From positions 1-64,000 of the forward strand of contig CACXSA010000003.1 of assembly GCA_902770195.1 (NCBI GenBank): a DNA stretch of 64,000 nt, read 5' to 3'. Below are positions 31,713 through 41,284 of the stretch, one piece after another. The notes beneath the pieces are model-generated. The model had not been told where the DNA came from. It did not search any database and saw nothing but the letters and a program-made list of their open reading frames with translations. A program made the position numbers and the translations under genes. This stretch comes from an uncultured Prevotellaceae bacterium. GTDB taxonomy: Bacteria > Bacteroidota > Bacteroidia > Bacteroidales > Bacteroidaceae. How positions within the stretch are numbered: the first letter of the stretch is position 1; the number at the start of each line of letters is the position of its first letter.

Positions 31713-33881
31713 TTATAGTTCGAGGGGTACGACTAGTTTGAAGGTGACGTTGCGGCCCATGTTATAGACACCCTGGCGACCGGTGACGGGGTTCTGGTCC
31801 AGGTACTTCAGTCGCGACAGGTGGCTCTGGTAGGCGCGGTCCAGCAGGTTGTTGGCCACGACGTAGAGTTCGGCCACCTTGCGCCCGCTGACCATGATGT
31901 CGGTGCCTGCCGTGAGGTTCAGCAGGGTGTAGCTGGGCGTGCGCGTCTCGGTGTCGTTGGCGCTGTGTATGTGGTTCTGTGCCAGGTAGCACTCGATGTT
32001 GGCTGCCACGAAGGCGTTGTTCAGGCGGAAGCCGGTGGTGTGGCTGTGCGGTGCGCCGTGGTGGTCGGTGTGGTGGTGGCCCACGGTGGCATGGGCGTGG
32101 TGTGCCAGCTCCCACTTCAGCTCAGAGGTCCAGCGGGGCGCGGGGGTGAAGGGCAGGTAGCGGGCGTCGTCGGTCTGGTGCAGCAGTCGCGCATCGACAT
32201 ACGAGAAGGTGTTGGCCAGGTGCAGCGAGTGGATGGGGTGGACATCGACGCCAGCCTCGAAGCCCAGCAGTCGGGCGTCGCCCTGGGTGTAGGCGTAGGT
32301 CTGGTAGTCGGGGTCGGGCGTCACCAGGTCGCGCTCCAGGTAGATGTAGTTGTCAATGCGGTTGGCAAACAGCGCCACCTGGGCACTGACGTAGCGCGAG
32401 GTGAAGTCCAGCCCCAGGTCGGCCTGCAGGCTGTATTCCGCCTTCAGCTGCTGGTTGCCGCGCTCGTAGCGCTGTGAGCCCTCGTGTACGCCGTTCGATG
32501 CCATCTCGCTGATGTTCGGTGTGCGGAATCCGCGGGCTATGTTCATTCTTAGGTTCAGGTGGTCGCTGAGGTTGCAGATGGCACCGACGCTGCCCGTCAC
32601 GCCGTTGAAGTTGCGGCTGAAGTCGTGGAAGCGCAGCACGCCGTCGTCCTCCAGCTCGTCGCTCTTCACGTGGCGGTGGTCGTAGCGCACGCCGCCGTTC
32701 AGGGTCCAGCGTCCCAGCGTCTTGCTGACGGTGGCATAGAGGCCGAAGTCGAACAGCCGGTAGTCGGGAATCAGGTACTCGTCGCCGTGGTTGCGCGACT
32801 GTTGGTACATGCCGTTCATGCCCGCCGTCCACCGCCATCCCCGGTGCTCGTGGGTCAGGTATCGCAGGTCGTAGGTCACCGTGTGCAGCTTCAGTTGCAG
32901 GCCGGGCTCGTCGTAGTCCTCCTCATACTCGCGGCGCACGTTCTGCTGGTATCCCACGATGGCCTTGAGGTAGCCCGACGCGAGGTTCAGCGCATTGTCC
33001 CACACCACCTTGTAGTGCTTCACCTGCTGGAAGGGCAGCGCCTTGCCGTAGGTCTTCACGTCGTCGCTGTTGGGGACCAGTTCGCCGGTCTGTTCGTCAC
33101 GCTCACCCTCCACAATGCTGGGCGTCAGGTGGTAGATGGACCCCGTCACGTGCGAGTGGCCCCACTGCCGGTTCACGCCCAGCATCAGGCGGCCCGAGCG
33201 CTCACGGAACTGCGAGCCCGGCACGTAGCCGTCGTACCGGTTCTTATAGGCGTGCGCCATCTTCTGGCTGAAACGACCGTCCCACACCAGACCCTGCTGG
33301 TTGCCCGCCATGGAGAGGGTGTAGCCGAAGAGCCCGTTGTTGGTCTGATACTCGGTGGCGGCACTGGCGCGCATGGTGCCCAGGGCCATCACCGGCTGGG
33401 CGTGCAGGATGACGACGCCCGCCATGGCGTCCGACCCGTACATCAGCGAGGCAGGACCCTTCAGTATCTCGACCGAGTGGATGCCGTTGCCATCCACCTC
33501 CACGCCGTGCTCGTCGCCCCACTGCTGACCCTCCTGTCTGACGCCGTCGCTCATGACGACGACGCGGTTGTAGCCCAGTCCGCGGATGATGGGCTTCGAG
33601 ATGCCGCTGCCCGTGGTCAGCTGTGCCATGCCCGGCTGGTGGGCTATGGCGTCAATGATGTTGGTAGCCGACGTGGCGCGCAGCTCTTGCGGTCGCACCA
33701 GGCTGATGGGCGCCGTCGAGTGCTTCAGCTTGGTGTCGCCCGTGACGCCCGTCACCACCAGTTCGTTCAGTTGCATGTGGCGGAAGAACACGTCGGTCGA
33801 GTCGTCGGCGTGATGTTGTTCCTGGGCTGCCATGTGGCCGCACAGGCACAGCATTGACAGCAGGATGATGGTCTTGTTCAT
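31713..33881 (-). CDS. TonB-dependent outer-membrane receptor with His-rich loop, probable zinc receptor (ZnuD-like)
   Basis: The 722-residue protein has a signal peptide (ends HMAAQ), a plug domain (LNELVVTGVTGDTKLKHS; KPIIRGLGYNRVVVMSDGVR; HSVEILKGPASLMYGSDAMA) and a C-terminal beta-barrel ending VTFKLVVPLEL. A His-rich loop (HHAHATVGHHHTDHHGAPHS) near residues 590-610 and an N-terminal HH pair point to zinc or another divalent metal, as in ZnuD. No carboxypeptidase-like domain or SusD partner is present, so it is not a polysaccharide-utilisation receptor. It lies 51 bases after uvrA in the same direction and has strikingly higher GC than its neighbours. Confidence 0.82.
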   Translation of the reverse strand: MNKTIILLSMLCLCGHMAAQEQHHADDSTDVFFRHMQLNELVVTGVTGDTKLKHSTAPISLVRPQELRATSATNIIDAIAHQPGMAQLTTGSGISKPIIRGLGYNRVVVMSDGVRQEGQQWGDEHGVEVDGNGIHSVEILKGPASLMYGSDAMAGVVILHAQPVMALGTMRASAATEYQTNNGLFGYTLSMAGNQQGLVWDGRFSQKMAHAYKNRYDGYVPGSQFRERSGRLMLGVNRQWGHSHVTGSIYHLTPSIVEGERDEQTGELVPNSDDVKTYGKALPFQQVKHYKVVWDNALNLASGYLKAIVGYQQNVRREYEEDYDEPGLQLKLHTVTYDLRYLTHEHRGWRWTAGMNGMYQQSRNHGDEYLIPDYRLFDFGLYATVSKTLGRWTLNGGVRYDHRHVKSDELEDDGVLRFHDFSRNFNGVTGSVGAICNLSDHLNLRMNIARGFRTPNISEMASNGVHEGSQRYERGNQQLKAEYSLQADLGLDFTSRYVSAQVALFANRIDNYIYLERDLVTPDPDYQTYAYTQGDARLLGFEAGVDVHPIHSLHLANTFSYVDARLLHQTDDARYLPFTPAPRWTSELKWELAHHAHATVGHHHTDHHGAPHSHTTGFRLNNAFVAANIECYLAQNHIHSANDTETRTPSYTLLNLTAGTDIMVSGRKVAELYVVANNLLDRAYQSHLSRLKYLDQNPVTGRQGVYNMGRNVTFKLVVPLEL

Positions 33882-33932
33882 GTTGTTATCCTTTTACAAT
33901 AATATATCCTTGTTTTTGTCTATGTCTAATTC

Positions 33933-36776
33933 TCACTTGCTCCGCTTCAGCTCGTCCTTGAGGAACTGCGGCGTGAAGCCCTTCCGGCTCTTGGCCACCT
34001 CTTCGGGAGTGCCCGTGGTGAGCACCGTTCCGCCGTTGCGCCCGCCTTCCGGTCCCATGTCGATAATCCAGTCGGCCAGTTTGATGACATCCAGGTTGTG
34101 CTCGATGACGATGACCGTGTTGCCACGATCCACCAGCCGCTGCAGCACGTCCATCAGTATGCGGATGTCCTCGAAGTGCAGTCCCGTGGTGGGCTCGTCC
34201 AGGATGTAGAGCGTCTTGCCCGTGTCCTTCTTCGACAGTTCGGTGGCCAGTTTTACACGCTGGCTCTCACCGCCGCTGAGCGTCGTTGACGACTGTCCCA
34301 GCTTGATGTAGCCCAGTCCGACGTCCTGGATGGTCTTGATTTTGCGCAGGATGTCGGGCACGTTTTCGAAGAACTCCACGGCCTGGTTTATGGTCATGTC
34401 GAGCACGTCGGCAATCGACTTGCCCTTGAACCTGACTTCCAGCGTCTCGCGGTTATAGCGCTTGCCGTGACACTCCTCGCAGGGCACCTGGATGTCGGGC
34501 AGGAAGTTCATCTCGATGGTCTTGTAGCCATTGCCGCCGCACGTCTCGCAGCGACCGCCCTTCACGTTGAACGAGAAACGCCCCGGCTTGTAGCCGCGAA
34601 TCTGCGCCTCGGGCAGGTTGACGAACAGCGAGCGGATGTCCGAGAACACGCCGGTGTAGGTGGCGGGATTCGATCGCGGGGTGCGACCGATGGGGGCCTG
34701 ATCGACATTCACCACCTTATCTATATATTCCAGGCCCTCGATGCTGTCGTAGGGCATGGGCTGCTGCAATGAACGGTAGAAGTGGCGGGAGAGGATGGGG
34801 TAGAGCGTCTCGTTGATAAGCGTCGATTTGCCCGAGCCGCTGACACCCGTGACGAGGATTAATTTTCCCAGTGGAAATTCCACGGTGATGTTCTTCAGGT
34901 TGTTGCCGCGACACCCACGGAGCACGAGGCTGTGGCCGTTGCCCTCGCGACGATGGGCGGGCAGGGGAATGCTCATCTGCCCGCTGAGGTACTGGGCGGT
35001 GATGGTCTGTTGCTTCAGCATCTCGGCTGTCGTGCCTTGGAAAACCACCTCGCCACCCTTGCGACCGGCACGCGGCCCGATATCGACGATGTAGTCGGCA
35101 GCCAGCATCATGTCGCGGTCGTGCTCCACCACGATGACGGTGTTGCCCAGGTCGCGCAAATCCTTCAGCGAACGGATAAGCCGGTCGTTGTCGCGCTGAT
35201 GCAGTCCGATGCTGGGCTCATCCAGGATGTACAGCACATTGACCAGCTGCGAACCAATCTGTGTGGCCAGACGGATGCGCTGGCTCTCACCACCCGACAG
35301 ACTGGCCGACTGGCGGTTCAGTGCCAGATAGTCCAGACCCACCTCCAGGAGGAAGTCCAGGCGGGTGCGTATCTCCTTCAGAATCTCTGCGGCAATCTGT
35401 TGCTGCTGATGGTCAAGCGTTGGCTCCACGTCGTCCAGCCACTGGCGCAGCTCGGAGATGTCCATATTGGCCAGTTCGCTGATATTCTTGTCGCCTACTT
35501 TATAGGATAATGCCTCGCGGTTCAGCCGCTGGCCGTGACACTCCGGACAGGTACATTCGGCCAGGAACTGGTCGGCCCACTTCTGGCCGCCGGCGCTGTC
35601 GTCGTTCTCCATCACGGAGCGAAGGTATTTCACCACGCCGTCGAAATCGACAAAGTAGTCGCTGGACGTGTGCACCAGCTCCTTGTCGATGCGCACCGTC
35701 TCCAGCGAACCGTAGAGAATCTCGTTGAGGGCCTCGTCGGGAATGTCCTCGATACGGGTCTTCAGGTCACAGCTGTACTTGTGGAGGATGGCATCAATCT
35801 GCCAGAAAATCATCTGGTTCTTATACTTTCCCAACGGCAGGATGCCTCCCTCGTGGATGGTGTGCTTGCGATTGGGAATAACCTTGTTAAGGTCGATTTC
35901 GTTGATATATCCCAAACCCTTGCATCGTGGACAGGCACCCTGGGGCGAGTTGAACGAAAACGTGTTTGGAGCCGGCTCACTATAGGAAATGCCCGTCGTG
36001 GGGCACATCAGCTGTTTGGAGAAATGCTTCACACTGCCTGTTTCATAGTCCATAATCATCATACGGCCCTCGCCTTGTTTCATGGCCATCTGAACCGACT
36101 TCTTCAACCGCTCGACTCCAACCATTAACCCTTCATCCTTAACCATTAACCGGTCTATGACCACTTCGATGTCATGATTCTTGTAGCGGTCCACCTTCAT
36201 GCCCTGGGTAATCTCTGTCAGATCACCGTCAACACGCACATGGAGGTAGCCTTTCCGCCGCAGACCCTCAAAGAGCTCGCGATAATGACCTTTGCGGGAG
36301 CGTACCAATGGAGCAAGGATAAGTATGCGGCGACCGGCATAGTTTTGGATAATCATCTCAATCACCTTCTCTTCGGTATATTTCACCATAGGCTCGCCGG
36401 TCTCGTAGCTGTAAGCCTTTCCGGCACGCGCAAAGAGTAGGCGAAGGAAGTCATACACCTCCGTAGTGGTGCCTACGGTCGATCGGGGATTCTTGTTGGT
36501 AGTCTTCTGCTCGATGCTGATGACGGGCGAGAGTCCCGTGATTTTATCGACATCAGGGCGCTCCATTCCACCCAGGAAGTTGCGGGCATAGGCTGAGAAC
36601 GTTTCTATGTAGCGCCGCTGCCCTTCAGCAAAGATGGTGTCAAAGGCCAATGACGACTTGCCACTGCCGCTCAGTCCGGTGATAACGGTCAAGGAGTCTC
36701 GGGGAATCTCTACGTCTATGTTCTTGAGGTTATGGACGCGAGCTCCCCAAATATTAATTTTGTTGTCGCTATTCAT
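33933..36776 (-). CDS. uvrA: Excinuclease ABC subunit A
   Basis: The damage-recognition ATPase of nucleotide excision repair. The 947 residues show two ABC modules with Walker [15 protein letters not shown] and [14 protein letters not shown], signatures [17 protein letters not shown] and [16 protein letters not shown], and zinc modules ([19 protein letters not shown] with [10 protein letters not shown]). Near residue 215 the segment [19 protein letters not shown] is about seven residues longer than I expect and is encoded by GGTTAAT heptamers (36121-36152). The start overlaps the end of the CHU_C gene by eight bases. Confidence 0.96.
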   Translation of the reverse strand: MNSDNKINIWGARVHNLKNIDVEIPRDSLTVITGLSGSGKSSLAFDTIFAEGQRRYIETFSAYARNFLGGMERPDVDKITGLSPVISIEQKTTNKNPRSTVGTTTEVYDFLRLLFARAGKAYSYETGEPMVKYTEEKVIEMIIQNYAGRRILILAPLVRSRKGHYRELFEGLRRKGYLHVRVDGDLTEITQGMKVDRYKNHDIEVVIDRLMVKDEGLMVGVERLKKSVQMAMKQGEGRMMIMDYETGSVKHFSKQLMCPTTGISYSEPAPNTFSFNSPQGACPRCKGLGYINEIDLNKVIPNRKHTIHEGGILPLGKYKNQMIFWQIDAILHKYSCDLKTRIEDIPDEALNEILYGSLETVRIDKELVHTSSDYFVDFDGVVKYLRSVMENDDSAGGQKWADQFLAECTCPECHGQRLNREALSYKVGDKNISELANMDISELRQWLDDVEPTLDHQQQQIAAEILKEIRTRLDFLLEVGLDYLALNRQSASLSGGESQRIRLATQIGSQLVNVLYILDEPSIGLHQRDNDRLIRSLKDLRDLGNTVIVVEHDRDMMLAADYIVDIGPRAGRKGGEVVFQGTTAEMLKQQTITAQYLSGQMSIPLPAHRREGNGHSLVLRGCRGNNLKNITVEFPLGKLILVTGVSGSGKSTLINETLYPILSRHFYRSLQQPMPYDSIEGLEYIDKVVNVDQAPIGRTPRSNPATYTGVFSDIRSLFVNLPEAQIRGYKPGRFSFNVKGGRCETCGGNGYKTIEMNFLPDIQVPCEECHGKRYNRETLEVRFKGKSIADVLDMTINQAVEFFENVPDILRKIKTIQDVGLGYIKLGQSSTTLSGGESQRVKLATELSKKDTGKTLYILDEPTTGLHFEDIRILMDVLQRLVDRGNTVIVIEHNLDVIKLADWIIDMGPEGGRNGGTVLTTGTPEEVAKSRKGFTPQFLKDELKRSK
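36121..36152 (-). repeat. In-frame heptamer repeat inside uvrA
   Basis: On the minus strand GGTTAAT-GGTTAAG-GATGAAG-GGTTAAT-GGTT encode [12 protein letters not shown] in the UvrB-binding/signature-insertion region. The extra length equals one 21-base (3 x 7) block. Confidence 0.65.
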
Positions 36777-37473
36777 TATTATCGTTGTTGGTCTCGGATA
36801 CTAGGTTATAACTGCGTATCAGATTGACGTCCTTGCGGATATTATACTCCACACCGTCAGCACCACGGGCTTTCACATAAACGAAATAGGTGCCGTCTTT
36901 GACAGGACGACCTTTGTAGGTGCCATCCCATCCCTGGGTGATGTCTGTCCAGTCGTAAAGCTTCTGACCGTAGCGGTTGAAGATATAGGCATGAAACTCT
37001 ACGATACTCTTATAATGCCCGCTGGCCTCCGGATGGCAGGCGCCCTTTGCCCCGTAGAAATCGTTATGCCCGTCGTTGTTGGGCGAAAAGGCGTTGGGCA
37101 TTTCCAGATGGCTCTCGGTAATGGTGATGTCTATGTGCGTAGAGTCAACCATCTCGTTGTTCTGCCGTACGATGAGAGATACCGTATTGATTCCCGCCTC
37201 GGTAAATGTAAATGATGTCTCCTCGTCGTAGCGAGTGACACTGGTTCCTGACGACAGGTTGCGGATGTGCCACTCAACAGAGGCTCCTTCGTAGAGCTCC
37301 GTAGCATTGGAAGAGATATGGGCAGGCAGCGGCGCTTCTGATGAAAAACTCTCAGTCGTTGTAACCTCCGTTCCTGTCTCATCTGTGTAGGTGACCTTTA
37401 TTTCTACCTCTGCAAAAGCCATGAGGGCTGTGCAAAGCATGGTCAAAATGCATGATACTTTCCTTAAATACAT
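36769..37473 (-). CDS. Secreted protein with C-terminal CHU_C (type IX secretion, type B sorting) domain
   Basis: The 234-residue product (from ATG 37473) has a signal peptide (ends ALMAFAEVE), a PKD/Ig-like beta region ([24 protein letters not shown]) and a C-terminal gliding-motility-associated domain: [31 protein letters not shown] and [20 protein letters not shown]. This domain marks cargo of the type IX secretion system. I reject the longer start at 37497 because it lies inside the -7 box at 37495-37502. The last codons overlap uvrA. Confidence 0.82.
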   Translation of the reverse strand: MYLRKVSCILTMLCTALMAFAEVEIKVTYTDETGTEVTTTESFSSEAPLPAHISSNATELYEGASVEWHIRNLSSGTSVTRYDEETSFTFTEAGINTVSLIVRQNNEMVDSTHIDITITESHLEMPNAFSPNNDGHNDFYGAKGACHPEASGHYKSIVEFHAYIFNRYGQKLYDWTDITQGWDGTYKGRPVKDGTYFVYVKARGADGVEYNIRKDVNLIRSYNLVSETNNDNNE

Positions 37474-37494
37474 GGTGATATGCGAATATTTTTG

Positions 37495-37543
37495 CAAAAT
37501 TACTGAAAAAAGTAGAACTTCCGCATTTTTTTATGTAATTTTG
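37495..37543. promoter_or_regulatory. Divergent -7 boxes between the CHU_C and LysM genes
   Basis: CAAAATTA at 37495-37502 is TAATTTTG on the minus strand and drives the CHU_C/uvrA unit. TAATTTTG at 37536-37543 faces the LysM gene at 37567. Neither has a clear -33 TTTG. Confidence 0.6.
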
Positions 37544-37566
37544 TAGCGCAAAACAGAAAATTTAAG

Positions 37567-38946
37567 ATGTCAATGAAAAGATTATTCAGATATTTCCTAT
37601 TGTTAACATTGTTTTCCATGAATGTGGAGACAATGATGGCACAGGTGCAGAACTACAAGGAGATGCACCAAGTGAAACGAAAAGAGACCATTTTTGGAAT
37701 AGCCCGCGAAAATGGTATTACCGTAGAGGAATTGATTAAGGCGAATCCGGAAATGAATACTCCTGGCTATGAGCTTAAGAAGGGTGACTTCATTAAGATT
37801 CCCTATCCGTCGAATACTAGTACGGCCAGTCCGGCAAGTACAGCCAGCCAACCTGCTCAGCCAGCCGCCCCTGTCGGCAAGGACTTGCGCCAGCGCGAAA
37901 TCAGGGTGGGCGTGATGCTGCCTCTGAACGATAAGAATGCTGACGGCAAGCGCATGCTGGAATACTATCGCGGTGTGCTGATGGCATGCGATAGTCTGAA
38001 AGCCCTTGGCATTTCTACCGATGTCCGTGCTTGGAACATTACTGAAAGCAGCAATATGTCGCAGGTGTTGTCTGACCCTCATGTTGCCAATTGCGACCTT
38101 ATCATCGGTCCTTATTATACCAAGCAACTGAAGTCGTTAGGCGATTATGTGATGTCTCGCAACATCAAGTTGTTTGTTCCTTTCACAACTTATTCCCAGG
38201 AGATATATAATAACTACAACCTGTTTCAGGCTCAGCAGAATCAGAACCAGTTGAACGAGGCTTACGTGCAGCGTTTCTACGAGCGTTTCAAGGATTGTCA
38301 CCCCGTGCTGATTGATTGTAATGATTCTACCAGTACGAAGGGTAGCTTTACGACTGCCCTTCGCAGAAAATTGGAGCAGAACGGTATTCAGTATAGCATC
38401 ACCAACCTACGCTCCAGCGAAGCCATGTTTAAGAAGGCATTCTCTATGAGTCAGCGTAATGTGGTTATTTTGAATACAAGTCGTTCACAAGAGTTGAATG
38501 TAGCCTTTGCCAAGCTGAATGGCTTGGTGATGAACATGCCGGGCATGCTGGTTTCTATGTTTGGATATACGGAATGGCTGATGTACAACCGTCAGCATTT
38601 GGATAATTTCTACAAGTTTGATGTCTATGTCCCTTCTACCTATTACATGAATCCTTTCTCGTCCAGGTCTGACCGCATCAAGCTGAAATATCGTTGGAAT
38701 TTCCATCAGGACATGCAGCATTACAACCAGCGTTATGCCGTGATAGGATTCGACCATGCTTTCTTCATGCTGAAGGGACTCCACATGTATGGCGATCATT
38801 TCACGGGTGCCGCAGGCATGGTAGGCTATACTCCCTTGCAGAATCCCCTTCGGTTTGAACGCATAGGAAATGGCGGGTTGCAGAACAGGGCCGTCATGTT
38901 TGTACACTATACACCGGAAAACAAGGTGGAAACCATCAATTATTAA
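37567..38946 (+). CDS. LysM domain fused to a type 1 periplasmic-binding-like domain
   Basis: The 459 residues begin with a signal peptide (ends TMMAQ), then a LysM peptidoglycan-binding module (HQVKRKETIFGIARENGITV to FIKIPYPS, about 34-81), a Ser/Thr/Pro/Ala linker, and a domain with the Rossmann alternation of branched-chain-amino-acid-type receptors (EIRVGVMLPLNDKNADGKRM; NCDLIIGPYYTKQLKSLGDY). It would be held at the cell wall and could sense or scaffold there, comparable in layout to LpoA-like wall-synthesis regulators, though that is inference. The next gene starts three bases after its stop. Confidence 0.8.
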   Translation: MSMKRLFRYFLLLTLFSMNVETMMAQVQNYKEMHQVKRKETIFGIARENGITVEELIKANPEMNTPGYELKKGDFIKIPYPSNTSTASPASTASQPAQPAAPVGKDLRQREIRVGVMLPLNDKNADGKRMLEYYRGVLMACDSLKALGISTDVRAWNITESSNMSQVLSDPHVANCDLIIGPYYTKQLKSLGDYVMSRNIKLFVPFTTYSQEIYNNYNLFQAQQNQNQLNEAYVQRFYERFKDCHPVLIDCNDSTSTKGSFTTALRRKLEQNGIQYSITNLRSSEAMFKKAFSMSQRNVVILNTSRSQELNVAFAKLNGLVMNMPGMLVSMFGYTEWLMYNRQHLDNFYKFDVYVPSTYYMNPFSSRSDRIKLKYRWNFHQDMQHYNQRYAVIGFDHAFFMLKGLHMYGDHFTGAAGMVGYTPLQNPLRFERIGNGGLQNRAVMFVHYTPENKVETINY

Positions 38947-38949
38947 GGA

Positions 38950-39720
38950 ATGAAGATGAAGCGGTTTTATATTTTATTTTTCATTTCTCATTTCTCTTTT
39001 CTCATCTCTCATGCTCAGGTGGGTGAGTATCGTACCGACTTTGCTGTAGGAGTCAATGCCGGCTATATGATAAGTAGCATCGGTTTTGTACCTGAGGTTC
39101 CTCAGAACAAGTTGGGTGGTATGACGGGTGGTCTGACCGTTCGCTATACCTGCGAAAAATACTTCAAGAGCATCTGTGCCATTGTGGCCGAGTTGAACTT
39201 TGCCCAGACAGGATGGAAAGAAAACATCATGGACATGGACAACCAGCCCGTATTTTATGTTGGTGACGAGGCGAAAGCTAATCCCCTGTCCTATGAGCGT
39301 AAGATGACCTATGTGCAATTTCCGCTGATGGCACGATTAGGGTGGGGACGTGAGCGTAAGGGTTTGCAAGGCTTCGTTCAGTTAGGTCCGCAAATGGGTT
39401 TCTTCCTCAGCGAGTCAACGAATACGAATGTAGAGCAGGGAAAGCCCACTCAGACTACACGATCCTCTAAGGTCGTGGCACAGGATACAATGTCCGTAGA
39501 GCGTAAGTTTGACTACGGAATAGTCTTTGGAGGCGGACTTGAATTCTCACATCCCAAAGTGGGGCATTTTATCGTGGAAGGCCGTTACTATTATGGCTTG
39601 GGAGATATCTTTAAGAACTCGAAGAGCGATTTCTTCGGGCGTTCTAACTTCGGACAGATTGTCATCAAGGCTACCTATCTGTTTGATATCGTTAAGACGA
39701 AAAATCCTAAAATTAAATAA
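38950..39720 (+). CDS. Outer-membrane beta-barrel protein (PorT/OMP_b-brl family)
   Basis: The 256-residue protein has a signal peptide whose hydrophobic part (ILFFISHFSFLISHAQ) is encoded by ATTTCTC-type heptamers, followed by a short beta-barrel of about eight strands (DFAVGVNAGYMISSIGFVP; GFVQLGPQMGFFLS; VGHFIVEGRYYYGLGDIF). The family includes PorT, a type IX secretion component, but also many general small barrels, so the T9SS role is only suggested by the nearby CHU_C cargo gene. It forms a unit with the upstream LysM gene and downstream transporter. Confidence 0.78.
   Translation: MKMKRFYILFFISHFSFLISHAQVGEYRTDFAVGVNAGYMISSIGFVPEVPQNKLGGMTGGLTVRYTCEKYFKSICAIVAELNFAQTGWKENIMDMDNQPVFYVGDEAKANPLSYERKMTYVQFPLMARLGWGRERKGLQGFVQLGPQMGFFLSESTNTNVEQGKPTQTTRSSKVVAQDTMSVERKFDYGIVFGGGLEFSHPKVGHFIVEGRYYYGLGDIFKNSKSDFFGRSNFGQIVIKATYLFDIVKTKNPKIK
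38970..39016 (+). repeat. Heptamer repeat encoding the signal-peptide core
   Basis: Units TTTTTCA, TTTCTCA, TTTCTCT, TTTCTCA, TCTCTCA and TGCTCAG encode FISHFSFLISHAQ of the beta-barrel protein. Confidence 0.7.
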
Positions 39721-39728
39721 TTATTATT

Positions 39729-41258
39729 ATGTTTGAAAATCAACCGAAAGGACTTTTTGCGTTGGCATTGGCCAATACTGGCGAGCGTTTTGGGTACTAC
39801 ACCATGCTGGCCGTCTTTGCATTGTTTTTGAGAGCTAACTATGGTTTGTCTCCTGCTCTGGCAGGCACCATCTATAGTGCGTTCCTCATGTTAGTTTATT
39901 TCTTCCCACTCATTGGTGGCATCATGGCCGATAAATTCGGCTTTGGACGTATGGTGACAACGGGCATCATCATTATGTTTGCAGGCTATTTGCTGTTGTC
40001 TGTCCCCCTGGGAGGCGACACCGTAGCCCTCGTAGTAATGCTGGCTGCCCTGTTGCTCATAGGCTTTGGCACGGGCTTGTTCAAGGGAAACCTGCAAGTG
40101 ATGGTGGGCGATTTGTATAATGATCCTCAGTATAAGGACAAGCGCGATTCCGGCTTCTCCATATTCTACATGGCTATTAATATTGGTGCTTTGTTTGCTC
40201 CTACTGCCGCCATTAAGATTAAGGAGTATGCTGAGACCTCGTTAGGCTATTCCAGCAACGATGCCTATCACTTCTCGTTTGCTGTAGCTTGTGCATCGCT
40301 GATTCTTTCTATAGCTATCTACTACGTTTTCCGTAGCACCTTCCGCCATACCGAGGGTGGCAGTAAGAAGACTAAGGCTGCTGAAGCTGCACCTGTTGAG
40401 GAACTCTCCAAAGAGGAAACAAAACAGCGCATCGTGGCACTCTGTCTCGTGTTTGCCGTCGTCATATTCTTCTGGATGGCTTTCCACCAGAACGGACTCT
40501 CGCTGACCTATTTTGCCGATGAGTTTACTGCCAACAGTGCTTCTGGCGTTCAGGCCATGTGCTTTAATGTGTGGAATCTGGTAGCGGTAATCTTCATTGT
40601 TTATGCGGGTTTCTCGCTGTTCCAGTCGAAGACAAGTAACGGTAAAATCATCTCTCTCATCGTGATAGCTGCTGCTTTGGCTTTCCTCTTCTTTGAGTAT
40701 GATGGCGAAAAGGTAGTGGCGGTTTCCGCTCCTATCTTCCAGCAGTTCAACCCCTTCTATGTGGTAGCCCTCACTCCGGTGTCAATGGCTATCTTTGGGT
40801 CATTGGCAGCAAAGGGTAAAGAACCCTCTGCACCTCGAAAGATTGCTTATGGTATGATTGTGGCTGCTGTGGCTTATGCCCTGATGGCCTTTGGCTCTTT
40901 CGGACTTCCCATGCCTCAGACCGAGATGGGACCTGACGGAAATCCTGTGGCTGTCCATGTGGCTGATGTAACGCCCAACCTGCTTATCTCTGTCTATCTT
41001 GTATTGACTTTTGGCGAGCTGTTGTTGTCGCCTATGGGCATCTCGTTTGTGTCGAAGGTGGCTCCTCCCAAGTACAAGGGAATGATGATGGGCGGCTGGT
41101 TTGTTGCTACGGCTATCGGCAACCAGTTGGTGGTTGTTGGCGGTTTGTTGTGGGGGGCTGTTCCCCTTTGGATCTGCTGGAGCGTATTCCTGGCCGTCTG
41201 TCTCATAGCCGCTGTATTCATGTTTGCCATGATGAAGCGCCTTGAGAAGGTTTGCTAG
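39729..41258 (+). CDS. POT-family proton-dependent di/tripeptide transporter
   Basis: The 509-residue membrane protein starts ALALANTGERFGYYTMLAVF, containing the ERF motif of POT/PTR transporters, followed by FFPLIGGIMADKFGFGRMVT, and has about 14 hydrophobic segments. It would import small peptides with protons. This fits the S37 and S9 peptidases nearby. It starts eight bases after the beta-barrel gene. Confidence 0.9.
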   Translation: MFENQPKGLFALALANTGERFGYYTMLAVFALFLRANYGLSPALAGTIYSAFLMLVYFFPLIGGIMADKFGFGRMVTTGIIIMFAGYLLLSVPLGGDTVALVVMLAALLLIGFGTGLFKGNLQVMVGDLYNDPQYKDKRDSGFSIFYMAINIGALFAPTAAIKIKEYAETSLGYSSNDAYHFSFAVACASLILSIAIYYVFRSTFRHTEGGSKKTKAAEAAPVEELSKEETKQRIVALCLVFAVVIFFWMAFHQNGLSLTYFADEFTANSASGVQAMCFNVWNLVAVIFIVYAGFSLFQSKTSNGKIISLIVIAAALAFLFFEYDGEKVVAVSAPIFQQFNPFYVVALTPVSMAIFGSLAAKGKEPSAPRKIAYGMIVAAVAYALMAFGSFGLPMPQTEMGPDGNPVAVHVADVTPNLLISVYLVLTFGELLLSPMGISFVSKVAPPKYKGMMMGGWFVATAIGNQLVVVGGLLWGAVPLWICWSVFLAVCLIAAVFMFAMMKRLEKVC

Positions 41259-41284
41259 TCATATCATATTATTATAGGTAAGAA

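Noticed and set aside
32559..33857. Long open frame opposite the TonB receptor
   Set aside because: It is a shadow of the high-GC receptor gene; its translation is Val/Ala/His-biased with no domain, whereas the minus strand shows clear plug and barrel motifs.
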